The notes beneath the pieces are model-generated. The model worked only from the letters and a program-made list of their open reading frames with translations. It was not told where the DNA came from and made no database searches. Positions 16,569 to 24,864 of a stretch of DNA of 64,000 nucleotides are shown here, one piece after another. Numbering within the stretch: position 1 is the stretch's first letter; the number at the start of each line of letters is the position of its first letter. Origin of the DNA: Stenotrophomonas sp. 364 (GTDB lineage Bacteria; Pseudomonadota; Gammaproteobacteria; Xanthomonadales; Xanthomonadaceae); assembly GCF_009832905.1 (NCBI RefSeq), contig NZ_CP047135.1:4779585-4843584 (forward strand), given 5' to 3'. The position numbers were made by a program, and so were the translations under genes.

Positions 16569-19019
16569 TCACGCGCCGTCGTGTTGCCTGCCCAGTTCGT
16601 AGGCGGGCGGCGTGGCACCCAACAAGTGGGTGACGAAGTAATCCCACATGCGGCGCATGTAGTACGTATCGTTGCGGAACAGTTCGTGGTCCTGGTTGGC
16701 CAGGTACAGCAGGTCGTAGTCCTTGTTGGCGGCGTTGAGCGCACGTGCCAGCTGCAGCGTCAGCGCCGGCATGGCGTTCTCATCCAGGTCGCCATACACC
16801 AGCATCAGCTTGCCCTGCAGCTGCGCGACCAACGCGCTGTTGTCCAGCGGCTGGAACAGCGCAGGTACGGCCGCCGCATCGGGTCGCACCGCGCTGCCGT
16901 CGGCATACACCGGCTGTCCCCCCACCAGTCGGTCCATGCCGTGGATGCCCCCGCCGTACATGCCCTGGAAGCTATGGCTGCCCGCCGATGCCACGCCCAC
17001 CCGGTAGAAGCTTGGATGGCGCAACAGTGCCCGGGCGGCGCTGTAGCCCCCGAAGGAATGCCCGTAGATGCCCACCCGCGCCAGGTCCATGCCCGGGTAG
17101 CGCGCTGCCAGTTGCCGGATCGCGGCAACGTGGTCGTCCAGTTGCACGTCGGCAGCGGTCAGGAAGCTGCTGTCGTGGAACGCCTTAGAGCGGCCGGGCG
17201 TGCCACGCGCATCGATGCTGACCACCACGAAGCCTAGCTGGGCCAGGCTGGCGCGCGCCACCGGATTCATCGTGGCGGTGGCGTCCAGGTAGCCCACCGG
17301 GGCGTTGCTCACGTGCGGCCCGCCGTACATCGCATCGATCACCGGGTACCGGCCGTCGGCGGTGTAGCCGGGTGGCAGGTACACGGTGGCGTAGATCGGG
17401 GTGTGGCCGTCGGCGGCCAGCAGCTGCTCACGGTGCGGGGGCTGCCAGCCGGCCGCGCGCACGGCGCTGTCGTCGGCATGCTCCAGGGGCAGCACTACAC
17501 GGCCATCGCGTGTGTCGCGCAGCACGGTGATGGGCGGCGCGGCCACGGTCGAGTGGCTGTCCACCACCCAGCGGCCCGAAGGTGCCAGCAGCTGCGGGTC
17601 ACGCCCGCCCATCAGCGCGCCCGCCCCCGCATCGATGGCATGGTCGGCCGCCTCGGGGGTCAACAGCACCGGTTCGCCACCGTCCAGCGCCACCCGGTAC
17701 AGGCGGCGCTGGTACGGGTCGCCGGGCTCGCGCCCGCCCGCGCTGAAGTACAGCTGCTGCTCGTCCGGATCAACGCCGACGATATCGCGCACCAGCCACG
17801 CGCCGCGGGTCAGCTGCCGGATCACCGCGCCGCTGGCGGCGTCCACCAGGTATAGATGGCACCAGCCATCCCGTTGCGAGAACCACACCACCTGGTTGCG
17901 GCCCGGCAGCACGCGTACCGCCGCGCGGTTGTAGGGATAGCTGTTGAGTTGCACGCGGGTGCTGGACGTTTCCTCCAGCAGCGTGCGCACGGTGCGGCGG
18001 TGCAGGTCGATTTCGACCAGTTGGATCCGCGCCGGGCGGTCATGCCGCACGATCGCGGTATATACCTTGTCTGCCCCATGCGACCAGCCGAGTACGCCGG
18101 CCTCGGTCAGGCTGTGCCAGCCCTCGGGCACGGGGATGGTCTGCGTGCGCGCTGCCCTCACATCGGTGATAAACCACGCATCGCGGACCTGCTCGGCATC
18201 GCCCAGCAAGCCCAACCGCACCTGGTGCAGCACCGGGCGAACGCCCTGTGCCGGCGCCGTGGCCAGGTAGGGATAGGCCTGCACGTGGCGCTCGTCATAG
18301 CGCACCCCGAACAGGCGGGTGCCATCGGGCGCCCAGGACACCGCGAACGGCGGCGGTTGCAGCCGGCCCTCGCGATAGGGAATGCCGCGCAGCGCGAAAT
18401 CGGGCAGCACGCCGTAGCCGTGGGACGCCTCGCCATCGTGGGTGAGTGCGACGGCCGGCGCCGTGCCGGCCGGGAGCAGCCACAGGTTGTGGTCGCGTAC
18501 CACCACGGCCCGCTGTCCATCCGGTGCGGTCAGCGCCTGCGAGTCGGGTGCGGGCAGCGCGACTGCTGCACACCGGTAGGCCGGCAGCGTGCACTGCAGG
18601 CCCTGCGCGGCGCCGCTGCGCAGCACCAGCTGCAGCGCGGCGACATCGGGCGCAGTGGTGACGCTGGCCACCTGCTGCAGCACCTGGTCGGCGTCGGTAG
18701 CACCAGCGGCCTGCAGCGCCACGCGCAACCGCGCGCGATCGAATAGCGGCTCGCGCGAGGGCACGCGGGGGTCCACCAGCAGGTAATCGGTGCTGCCCTG
18801 GGCTGTCTGATGGCGATACCAGAACCGGCCATCGTCCAGCCAGTTCGGCAGCACCGTGGCATTGCGCACTTTTCCGCGCAAGTGTCCGTCCAGTACCCGT
18901 TCGGCGCGCGCGTAGTCCTCGGCGGTGGGCGCGGCCATCGCCGGCGCCAGGCTCACGCCAAGCAGCCCCAGCATCCCGGCCAGCAGCTGCAGGTGGCGCG
19001 GTGCAGATCCTTCTGTCAT
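16569..19019 (-). CDS. S9 family peptidase (dipeptidyl peptidase IV type), exported
   Basis: An 816-aa serine peptidase. A signal peptide is visible (MLGLLGVSLAPAMAA near residues 15-30), so it probably acts in the periplasm or outside. The N-terminal two thirds form the beta-propeller; the C-terminal alpha/beta-hydrolase domain has the nucleophile motif GHSFGG (about residue 655), an Asp in YGDLDENAMP and a His in NQDHELF. The family releases dipeptides after proline or alanine. I placed the start at 19019 because the signal peptide follows directly; upstream codons look non-coding. Single gene, convergent with 15880-16566. Confidence 0.87.
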   Translation of the reverse strand: MTEGSAPRHLQLLAGMLGLLGVSLAPAMAAPTAEDYARAERVLDGHLRGKVRNATVLPNWLDDGRFWYRHQTAQGSTDYLLVDPRVPSREPLFDRARLRVALQAAGATDADQVLQQVASVTTAPDVAALQLVLRSGAAQGLQCTLPAYRCAAVALPAPDSQALTAPDGQRAVVVRDHNLWLLPAGTAPAVALTHDGEASHGYGVLPDFALRGIPYREGRLQPPPFAVSWAPDGTRLFGVRYDERHVQAYPYLATAPAQGVRPVLHQVRLGLLGDAEQVRDAWFITDVRAARTQTIPVPEGWHSLTEAGVLGWSHGADKVYTAIVRHDRPARIQLVEIDLHRRTVRTLLEETSSTRVQLNSYPYNRAAVRVLPGRNQVVWFSQRDGWCHLYLVDAASGAVIRQLTRGAWLVRDIVGVDPDEQQLYFSAGGREPGDPYQRRLYRVALDGGEPVLLTPEAADHAIDAGAGALMGGRDPQLLAPSGRWVVDSHSTVAAPPITVLRDTRDGRVVLPLEHADDSAVRAAGWQPPHREQLLAADGHTPIYATVYLPPGYTADGRYPVIDAMYGGPHVSNAPVGYLDATATMNPVARASLAQLGFVVVSIDARGTPGRSKAFHDSSFLTAADVQLDDHVAAIRQLAARYPGMDLARVGIYGHSFGGYSAARALLRHPSFYRVGVASAGSHSFQGMYGGGIHGMDRLVGGQPVYADGSAVRPDAAAVPALFQPLDNSALVAQLQGKLMLVYGDLDENAMPALTLQLARALNAANKDYDLLYLANQDHELFRNDTYYMRRMWDYFVTHLLGATPPAYELGRQHDGA

Positions 19020-19150
19020 CGATGCAGCTCCTGTTCGGCGCCCATCGCGGCACGCGCCGCCGGGCCTGGCCGGTGGGCCTTGAGCATGCCGCGTACCGGC
19101 CAACCGGGCAAGCGCATCCAGACGTGGACGCGCTGCCCCTGCCTGCGCGC

Positions 19151-19513
19151 CTACTTGCCGCCCAGTTCCACCACCGGCAAGAAGCCGCCGTAGATCATGC
19201 GCTTGCCGTCAAACGGCATCGGGTTGTTTTCCGCGTTCATGCGGGGGTCTTCCATCATCTTCTGCATGCCGGCATCGCGGGTGGCCTTGTCGGGCCATTC
19301 GATCCAGGAAAACACCACCGTTTCATCGTCCTTGGCCTCCACGGCGCGGAAGAAGTCGGTCCGCTTGCCGTGGCTCACATCGTCGGCCCAGCATTCGACC
19401 ACGCGCAGCGCGCCGTGCTCGATACAGATCGCATCGCCTTCGCGGGCGTGCGCAAGGAACTTCTCTTTGTGGGCGGTGGGTACTGCAAGCACGAAACCGT
19501 CGATATAGGACAT
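19151..19513 (-). CDS. DUF1428 family protein
   Basis: A 120-aa protein starting MSYIDGFVLAVP, the hallmark of the DUF1428 (YbaA-like) family, with the ferredoxin-like dimeric alpha/beta barrel pattern (ALRVVECWADDV, VVFSWIEWPDKATRD, MPFDGKRMIYGGF). The biochemical role of the family is unknown. The ATG at 19513 fixes the length normal for the family. It lies 131 bases upstream of the S9 peptidase start and may be cotranscribed with it. Confidence 0.85.
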   Translation of the reverse strand: MSYIDGFVLAVPTAHKEKFLAHAREGDAICIEHGALRVVECWADDVSHGKRTDFFRAVEAKDDETVVFSWIEWPDKATRDAGMQKMMEDPRMNAENNPMPFDGKRMIYGGFLPVVELGGK

Positions 19514-20200
19514 GGCTGCCTCCAGGGGTAGGCGATGGCGCACCGGAACGGGCGCCTTCATGACATACGACGTGCGGGGAAGGGGTGGATCGACAATGCG
19601 CCCACGAGCGCGCGGTCGGCGTGATGGCATCGCGCCTCATTCCACGCCGATGCCAACGCGTTCAATGACTTGCGCGATACGCGGCGGCGCGCTTCCGTAC
19701 GGGGGTCAGAAAAATCCTAACGAGGGAGCGGAACATCCTGATATTCCAGCTGACGCGTTCAGCACACTATGGGGACGCCGGGCAGGACCTTTCCCCAAGG
19801 CCCTGCACCTTGTCGCACACCCTGCGCCGAGCGGTGCAACACGGAGATGGACGCGTTAGCCGGTTACTCCCCAAGAGCGGCTTCCCCAGCGCGTGACGCC
19901 CCGCAAGGGCATCGTCGTGACCAGAATCCTCCTCGCGCGTCCTGCCGCGGTCATACGCCGCCAGATCCCTGCCGTCTCCAGGCGCATCTTTCTTCACCCC
20001 GCATGCACGCCCGACAGCTGTTTTTCCGCTGGAATCTGCGCGCGCGTATGTCACAGCGCAACTGAACCCCTGCCAAAAATTCACGCAGGTGAAGGGGCCT
20101 CACTTCAGGGCGGGTTGTGTCGAATAACGGAGAATTTACATTTCCCAAGCAACCGACGTCCGCGTCAGCTGCACGTAGTTCAAGACAGAGGTGTACCCCC
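19514..20200. other. Long intergenic region between the DUF1428 gene and ax21
   Basis: About 690 bases without a supported gene. It must hold the divergent promoters of both neighbours. Just before ax21 the sequence becomes AT-richer (GAGAATTTACATTTCCC at about 20130-20147), and AAGACAGAGGTG lies upstream of the ATG as a weak ribosome site. Short open frames exist on both strands but look like chance. I see no tRNA-like fold or known riboswitch. Confidence 0.5.
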
Positions 20201-20773
20201 ATGAAGACTTCGTTGATTGCCCTGGCGCTTGCCGCCGCCCTGCCGTTCGCCGCCTCCGCTGCTGAAGGCCTGTCCTACAACTACGCCGAAGGCGACTACG
20301 TCAAGACCGACGCAGACGGCGGCAAGGCCGATGGTTGGGGCGTGAAGGGTTCCTACGCGTTCCTGCCGAACTTCCACGCCTTTGGTGAGTTCAACCAGCA
20401 GAAGAGCGACCTGGACGACGCCAAGACCGACCAGTGGCGCGTCGGCGTGGGCTACAACCAGGAAATCGGCAACAGCACCGACTTCGTGGGCCGCGTTGCC
20501 TACAACAAGTACGACCCGCGCCATGGCCTGGACTTCAACGGCTACAGCGCCGAAGCCGGTATCCGTACCGCGTTCGGCCAGCACGCCGAAGTCTATGCCA
20601 TGGCTGGCTACGAGGATTACAGCAAGAAGCACGGCATCAATCCGGATGGCGAGTTCTACGGCCGCCTGGGTGGCCAGGTGAAGTTGAACCAGAACTGGGG
20701 CATCAACGGCGACATCAAGATGGATCGCCACGGTGACAAGGAATGGTCGGTCGGCCCGCGCTTCAGCTGGTAA
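20201..20773 (+). CDS. ax21: Ax21 family outer-membrane beta-barrel protein
   Basis: A 190-aa exported protein with a signal peptide (SLIALALAAALPFAASAA) followed by LSYNYAEGDYVKTDADGG, the typical start of Ax21-family proteins in Xanthomonas and Stenotrophomonas. The rest alternates amphipathic strands and ends in the aromatic terminal residue (VGPRFSW) expected of an outer-membrane barrel. Ax21 was once linked to quorum sensing; that role has been questioned, and the safe description is an outer-membrane/vesicle protein. It is followed by a strong terminator and is a single-gene unit. Confidence 0.88.
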   Translation: MKTSLIALALAAALPFAASAAEGLSYNYAEGDYVKTDADGGKADGWGVKGSYAFLPNFHAFGEFNQQKSDLDDAKTDQWRVGVGYNQEIGNSTDFVGRVAYNKYDPRHGLDFNGYSAEAGIRTAFGQHAEVYAMAGYEDYSKKHGINPDGEFYGRLGGQVKLNQNWGINGDIKMDRHGDKEWSVGPRFSW

Positions 20774-20817
20774 TTCCAGCGTGACCGCATTGCCACGCGC
20801 CTGATCGGCGTGGCAGG

Positions 20818-20844
20818 AAAGGCCCGGCAGTGCCGGGCCTTTTT
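20818..20844 (+). terminator. Rho-independent terminator after ax21
   Basis: Perfect 11-base stem AAAGGCCCGGC / GCCGGGCCTTT with a 3-base loop, followed by TTC. It also lies just beyond the 3' end of the convergent esterase gene and may serve both strands. Confidence 0.85.
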
Positions 20845-20866
20845 CGTTGCCACAGCGTCGGCTGGG

Positions 20867-21802
20867 TCAGATCGCAGCCGCCAACAGCGCCGCGCTGCGC
20901 GCCAACAGCACCCGCGATGCCGACGCGGTGCCAAGCAGGTGCAGGCACGCGTGCACCATCCCGGGCAGGCGCTCGCAGTGCACCGCCACCCCGGCCTGCG
21001 CCAACCGCGCGGCGTAGTGCTCGCCTTCGTCGCGCAGCGGGTCGTACGCGCACACCAGCACGGTGGCCGGTGGCAGCCCGCGCAGGTCGTGTGCCCGCGC
21101 GGGCACCGCCCGCCCATCGGCGGTCGCTACGCCTTCGCCGAGGTAGGCGTCCCAGCACCGCTGCATCAACGCGGTGCTCAGGTAGTAGCCCTCGCCAAAC
21201 TGCCGGTGGCTGTCGGTGTCGATGGCGGTGTCCAGCGCCGGGTACAACAGCAATTGGTGGTGGATGGGCGGTCCACCGCGATCACGGGCCAGCAGCGTCA
21301 CCGCCGCAGCCAGGTTGCCGCCAGCACTGTCGCCGCCCACCATCAAGCGTGCCGGGTCGATGTCCAGCTGCGCCGCCTCGGCATGGCTCCAGCACAGCGC
21401 GGCGTACACGTCCTCCAGCGGAATCGGGAAGCGGTGCTCCGGGGCCAGCCGGTAGTCCACCGCCAGCACCACGCAGCCGGTGGCATTGGCCAGCGCCCGG
21501 CATGGGCTGTCGTACACCGCCAGCGAGCACTGGAACCACCCGCCGCCATGGGCGAACAGCAACCCCGGGCGCGTCTGGCCCGGGCCATGCCCGGCCGGCC
21601 AGTACGCGCGTACGGCCAAGGCGTGGCCGTCGCCGGTGGCCACGCTGAAATCGCGTACGTCGGCCACCGGCTCCACCGGGCCCTGCAGGGCGGGCAGGGC
21701 ATCTTCGCTGGCCGCGCGGATCTGCTGCAGCGTCAACCCTGCCACCACCTCCGGCGGTGGCAGGGTCTGCAGGAAGCGGGCGATATCCGGGTCCAGGCTC
21801 AT
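20867..21802 (-). CDS. Alpha/beta-hydrolase, hormone-sensitive-lipase type esterase
   Basis: A 311-aa cytoplasmic esterase with the oxyanion motif HGGGW (about residue 84), nucleophile GDSAGG (about residue 158) and C-terminal His in GMVHACLHL. This is the HSL family (PF07859 type), acting on short acyl esters; the natural substrate is unknown. The ATG at 21802 overlaps the stop of the upstream hydrolase by ATGA, so the gene is the last of a three-gene operon (22668-23723, 21799-22668, 20867-21802). Confidence 0.87.
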   Translation of the reverse strand: MSLDPDIARFLQTLPPPEVVAGLTLQQIRAASEDALPALQGPVEPVADVRDFSVATGDGHALAVRAYWPAGHGPGQTRPGLLFAHGGGWFQCSLAVYDSPCRALANATGCVVLAVDYRLAPEHRFPIPLEDVYAALCWSHAEAAQLDIDPARLMVGGDSAGGNLAAAVTLLARDRGGPPIHHQLLLYPALDTAIDTDSHRQFGEGYYLSTALMQRCWDAYLGEGVATADGRAVPARAHDLRGLPPATVLVCAYDPLRDEGEHYAARLAQAGVAVHCERLPGMVHACLHLLGTASASRVLLARSAALLAAAI

Positions 21803-22668
21803 GCCGCGGCGTCCGGCAGCAGGAAGGGCAGCAGCTGGTCCAGGAAGGCCTGCGGGGCTTCTTCCATCACGAAGTGGCCGCAGTCGGCGATCATCGTGCC
21901 GCGCAGGTCGGCGGCGTGCGCGCGCATGGTGTCCATGGGCATGTTGGCGGTGGCATGTTCGGCACCGATGGCCAGCACCGGCATGGCCAGCGGGGTGCGT
22001 GCGCGCTGCTGGTTCTGGCGGATGGTCTCGGGAATGGCGCGGTAGTAGCCGAAACCACCGCTCAGCCCACCCGGCGCGGCGTACGCGCGGATGTACACCT
22101 CGCACGCCACCGCTTCGCGGCGGTGCGCCCAGCGGTCGAACATGAAGGTCAGGTAGGCGCGCTCGCGCCCGGCGATCAGCGCTTCGGGCAGGTCGCGCAC
22201 CTGGTTGAACATGAAGTGCCACAGGAAGATGTTGTCCTCCGGGGCCACGAACAACGGCGGAGCTTCGGCCAACCCGGGAATCACCGCCTCGGTGATCGCC
22301 AGCCGCTGCACGGCCTCGGGCTGGTCGCTGGCCAGCGCGTAGGCGACCCACATGCCCACGTCATGGCCCACCACCTGGTAGCGTGCATGGCCCAGCTGCT
22401 GCATCACCGCGTGGAGGGTGGCGGCGATGGCGCCGGTGTCGTAGCCGTGCGCCGGCGTGTCCGAATCGCCGGTGCCGGGCGGGTCCACCGCAATGGCCTG
22501 GAAGCCCTGTGCGGCCAGCGCCTGCAGGATGTGCCGCCAGGCGTACCAGGTCTGCGGCCAGCCGGGAATCAGCAGTACCGGCCGGCCTTCGCCCAGGATC
22601 GCGCAATGCACGCTGCGGCCATCGATGCGCACGTGGCGGTGGGTAATGCTCTCAAGTGCGGCGGTCAT
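21799..22668 (-). CDS. Alpha/beta-hydrolase, epoxide hydrolase/haloacetate dehalogenase-like
   Basis: A 289-aa enzyme with the N-terminal oxyanion segment LLIPGWPQTWYAWR, a nucleophile elbow VGHDVGMWVAYA (Asp rather than Ser as nucleophile, typical of epoxide hydrolases and dehalogenases) and a late His in DCGHFVMEEAP. The PGWPQT-x-W motif is common in this group. Its start overlaps the stop of the isomerase gene by one base (TGATG), and its stop overlaps the next start, so the three genes are translationally coupled. Confidence 0.83.
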   Translation of the reverse strand: MTAALESITHRHVRIDGRSVHCAILGEGRPVLLIPGWPQTWYAWRHILQALAAQGFQAIAVDPPGTGDSDTPAHGYDTGAIAATLHAVMQQLGHARYQVVGHDVGMWVAYALASDQPEAVQRLAITEAVIPGLAEAPPLFVAPEDNIFLWHFMFNQVRDLPEALIAGRERAYLTFMFDRWAHRREAVACEVYIRAYAAPGGLSGGFGYYRAIPETIRQNQQRARTPLAMPVLAIGAEHATANMPMDTMRAHAADLRGTMIADCGHFVMEEAPQAFLDQLLPFLLPDAAA

Positions 22669-23723
22669 CAGTGGATCCCCAGCATGGCGTGGATCTGCGC
22701 ACGGCTGACCGGCGCGCCGGCGAAGTCGTCGAAGATGCGGTCGGTCACGGTGATGATGTGCGCGTTGATGAAGGCCACGCCCTCGCGCGCACCGTCTTCC
22801 TGGTTCTTCAGGCAGCACTCCCATTCCAGCGTGGCCCAGCCGTCGTAGTCGTACTGGGCCAGCTTGGAGAAGATGCCCTTGAAGTCCACCTGCCCATCGC
22901 CCAGCGAACGGAAACGTCCGGCGCGCTCGGTCCAGCCGCTGTAGCCGCCGTAGATGCCCTGGCGGCCGCTCGGATTGAACTCGGCATCCTTGATGTGAAC
23001 CATGCCGATGAAGTCGCGGTAGATGTCCAGGAAGCTCAGGTAATCCAGCTGCTGCAGCACGAAGTGGCTGGGGTCGAACAGGATCCGGCAGCGCGGGTGG
23101 CCACCCACCGCGGCGTGGAAGCGCTCGAAACTGGTGCCGTCATGCAGGTCTTCGCTGGGGTGGATCTCGTAGCAGAGGTCGATGCCGTGCGCGTCGCACA
23201 CATCCAGGATCGGCAGCCAGCGGCGGGCCAGCTCCTCGAACGCGGCCTCGATCAGGCCGTCCGGTCGCTGCGGGAACGGGAACAGGTACGGCCAGGCGAA
23301 CGAACCGGAGAAGGTGCCCATGCGGTCCAGGCCCAGCCGCTGCGACGCCTTGGCCGCCAGTTTGATGCGTTCGATCGCCCAGGCGCTGCGTGCGTCCGGG
23401 TCGCCGTGCAGGGCGGCGGGGGCGAAGCTGTCGCACAGCGCGTCGTAGGCTGGGTGCACCGCCACCAGCTGGCCGAAGATATGCGTGGTGAGCTCGCTGA
23501 TCACCAGGCCGTGGCCGGCCAGCATGGCGATCATGTCATCGCAGTACTGCTGGCTGTGCGCGGCCTGTTCCACATCGAACAGGCGGTCGTCCCACGCCGG
23601 AATCTGCAGCGCCTTGAAGCCCTGGCTGGCGGCCCAGGCGGCAATGGAGGGCAGGTCGTTGAAGGGAGGTTGGTCTGCACTGAACTGGGCCAGGTGCAGG
23701 CTGGGGCCTTGGATGGTGCGCAT
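22668..23723 (-). CDS. Sugar phosphate isomerase/epimerase, TIM-barrel
   Basis: A 351-aa protein of the AP-endonuclease-2 TIM-barrel family, with metal-ligand motifs typical of sugar epimerases (CYEIHPSEDL, ILFDPSHFVLQ, VHIKDAEF, LEWECC). First gene of the three-gene operon that faces the TetR gene. The reaction is not determined; relatives act in inositol, tagatose or xylose-type pathways. Together with two hydrolases it suggests breakdown of an esterified or halogenated/epoxidised sugar-like compound, which is inference. Confidence 0.83.
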   Translation of the reverse strand: MRTIQGPSLHLAQFSADQPPFNDLPSIAAWAASQGFKALQIPAWDDRLFDVEQAAHSQQYCDDMIAMLAGHGLVISELTTHIFGQLVAVHPAYDALCDSFAPAALHGDPDARSAWAIERIKLAAKASQRLGLDRMGTFSGSFAWPYLFPFPQRPDGLIEAAFEELARRWLPILDVCDAHGIDLCYEIHPSEDLHDGTSFERFHAAVGGHPRCRILFDPSHFVLQQLDYLSFLDIYRDFIGMVHIKDAEFNPSGRQGIYGGYSGWTERAGRFRSLGDGQVDFKGIFSKLAQYDYDGWATLEWECCLKNQEDGAREGVAFINAHIITVTDRIFDDFAGAPVSRAQIHAMLGIH

Positions 23724-23740
23724 CGGATGTCGCCTTATTG

Positions 23741-23756
23741 TTTGTCGAGCGACAAA
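23741..23756. promoter_or_regulatory. Perfect palindrome, probable TetR operator
   Basis: TTTGTCG-AG-CGACAAA, a perfect 7+7 inverted repeat with a 2-base centre, lies 18 bases upstream of the isomerase start and about 80 bases upstream of the divergent TetR gene. Size, symmetry and place fit a TetR-type operator controlling both transcripts. Confidence 0.7.
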
Positions 23757-23835
23757 GAATAGGCGGCAAGTTCGCCCCGGTCAACGCCGGGTATCGCTAG
23801 AATTGCCGCACCTCTTCTTTCCGTAGTGATGCCCC

Positions 23836-24432
23836 ATGGCCGGCCGCCCCCGCGAATTCGACAAAGACCACGCCCTCAAGCAGGCCATGCTGTTGTTCTG
23901 GGCGCGTGGATACGAAGGCACGTCGATGTCGGCGTTGGTGGAGGCACTGGGCATCGCCTCGGCGCGCATCTACGCCGCCTTCGGCAGCAAGGAGCAGTTG
24001 TTCCGCGAGGCCGTGGCGCTGTACGAAGCCGGCGATGGAGGCTTTGCCGACCGCGCGCTGCGCGAGCAGGCGGTGCGCCCGGCCATCGAACGCATGCTGC
24101 ACGACGCCGTGCTCACCTACACCAAGCGCGGGCGCGCGCAGGGCTGCCTGGTGGTGTCGGCGGCCACCAGTACCGCACCGGAGAACGAGGCGGTGATGGA
24201 CTGGCTGGCCGAACACCGCCGCCAGCGCACCCAGCAGATCATCGCGCGGCTGCAGCAGGCGGCCGCCGCCGGCGAACTGGCCGATGGCGCGGACGTGCAG
24301 GCGTTGGGCGACTACTTCGCCACCGTGCTGCACGGCATTTCCACCCAGGCCCGCGACGGCGCCAGCCGCGCTCGCCTGCTGGCCGCGGTGGCGGTGGCCC
24401 TGCAGGTCCTGCCGGAGCAGGCCCATGGCTGA
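23836..24432 (+). CDS. TetR/AcrR family transcriptional regulator
   Basis: A 198-aa repressor with the TetR helix-turn-helix at residues about 10-57 (HALKQAMLLFWARGYEGTS, ALGIASARIYAAFGSKEQLF). The C-terminal half is the ligand/dimer domain (QGCLVVSAATST near residue 100, common in the YxaF/AcrR group). It is divergent from the isomerase-hydrolase operon with a perfect palindrome between them, so it probably represses that operon and itself. It overlaps the following NUDIX gene by 8 bases. Confidence 0.88.
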   Translation: MAGRPREFDKDHALKQAMLLFWARGYEGTSMSALVEALGIASARIYAAFGSKEQLFREAVALYEAGDGGFADRALREQAVRPAIERMLHDAVLTYTKRGRAQGCLVVSAATSTAPENEAVMDWLAEHRRQRTQQIIARLQQAAAAGELADGADVQALGDYFATVLHGISTQARDGASRARLLAAVAVALQVLPEQAHG

Positions 24433-24850
24433 TGCAACTGCTGCCCACCAACCGCGCGTGGGCTGTGGTGCGGTCATCCAGCGCGCCGATGGCGCGGTGT
24501 TGCTGATCCAGCGCGGGCGCCCGCCCGAGCAGGGCCACTGGGGCCTGCCGGGTGGAAAGGTGGACTGGATGGAAACCGTCGAAGCCGCCGTGGTCCGCGA
24601 AGTGCTCGAAGAAACCGGGCTGCGCGTGGCCATTGAACGGCTGCTGTGCGTGGTGGACCATTTTGAGCCGACGCTGCAGCAGCACTGGATCGCACCGGTG
24701 TACCTGGCCCGCGCCCTGGACGACAGCGTTGCCGTGCTGCAGGAGCCGGAGGTTCTGCTGGCACTGGGCTGGTTCAGCCCCGACGCCTTGCCGGCGCCGC
24801 TGACCCTGTCCGCGCGCCAGGGGCTTGCACAGCTGTCAGCGACGGGCTGA
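24425..24850 (+). CDS. NUDIX hydrolase
   Basis: A 141-aa protein with a complete NUDIX box, G-x5-E-x7-REVLEETG, at about residues 40-62 (starts GGKVDWMETVEAA). Such enzymes cleave nucleoside diphosphates linked to another moiety; closeness to MutT or ADP-ribose types cannot be decided. ATG 24425 overlaps the end of the TetR gene by 8 bases, so the two are coupled. Tail-to-tail with the KDG kinase gene 14 bases away. Confidence 0.88.
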   Translation: MADATAAHQPRVGCGAVIQRADGAVLLIQRGRPPEQGHWGLPGGKVDWMETVEAAVVREVLEETGLRVAIERLLCVVDHFEPTLQQHWIAPVYLARALDDSVAVLQEPEVLLALGWFSPDALPAPLTLSARQGLAQLSATG

Positions 24851-24864
24851 GCCCACCCAACGGG

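Noticed and set aside
19893..20204. Small plus-strand open frame upstream of ax21
   Set aside because: No ribosome site, no coding bias, and it runs into the ax21 start out of frame.
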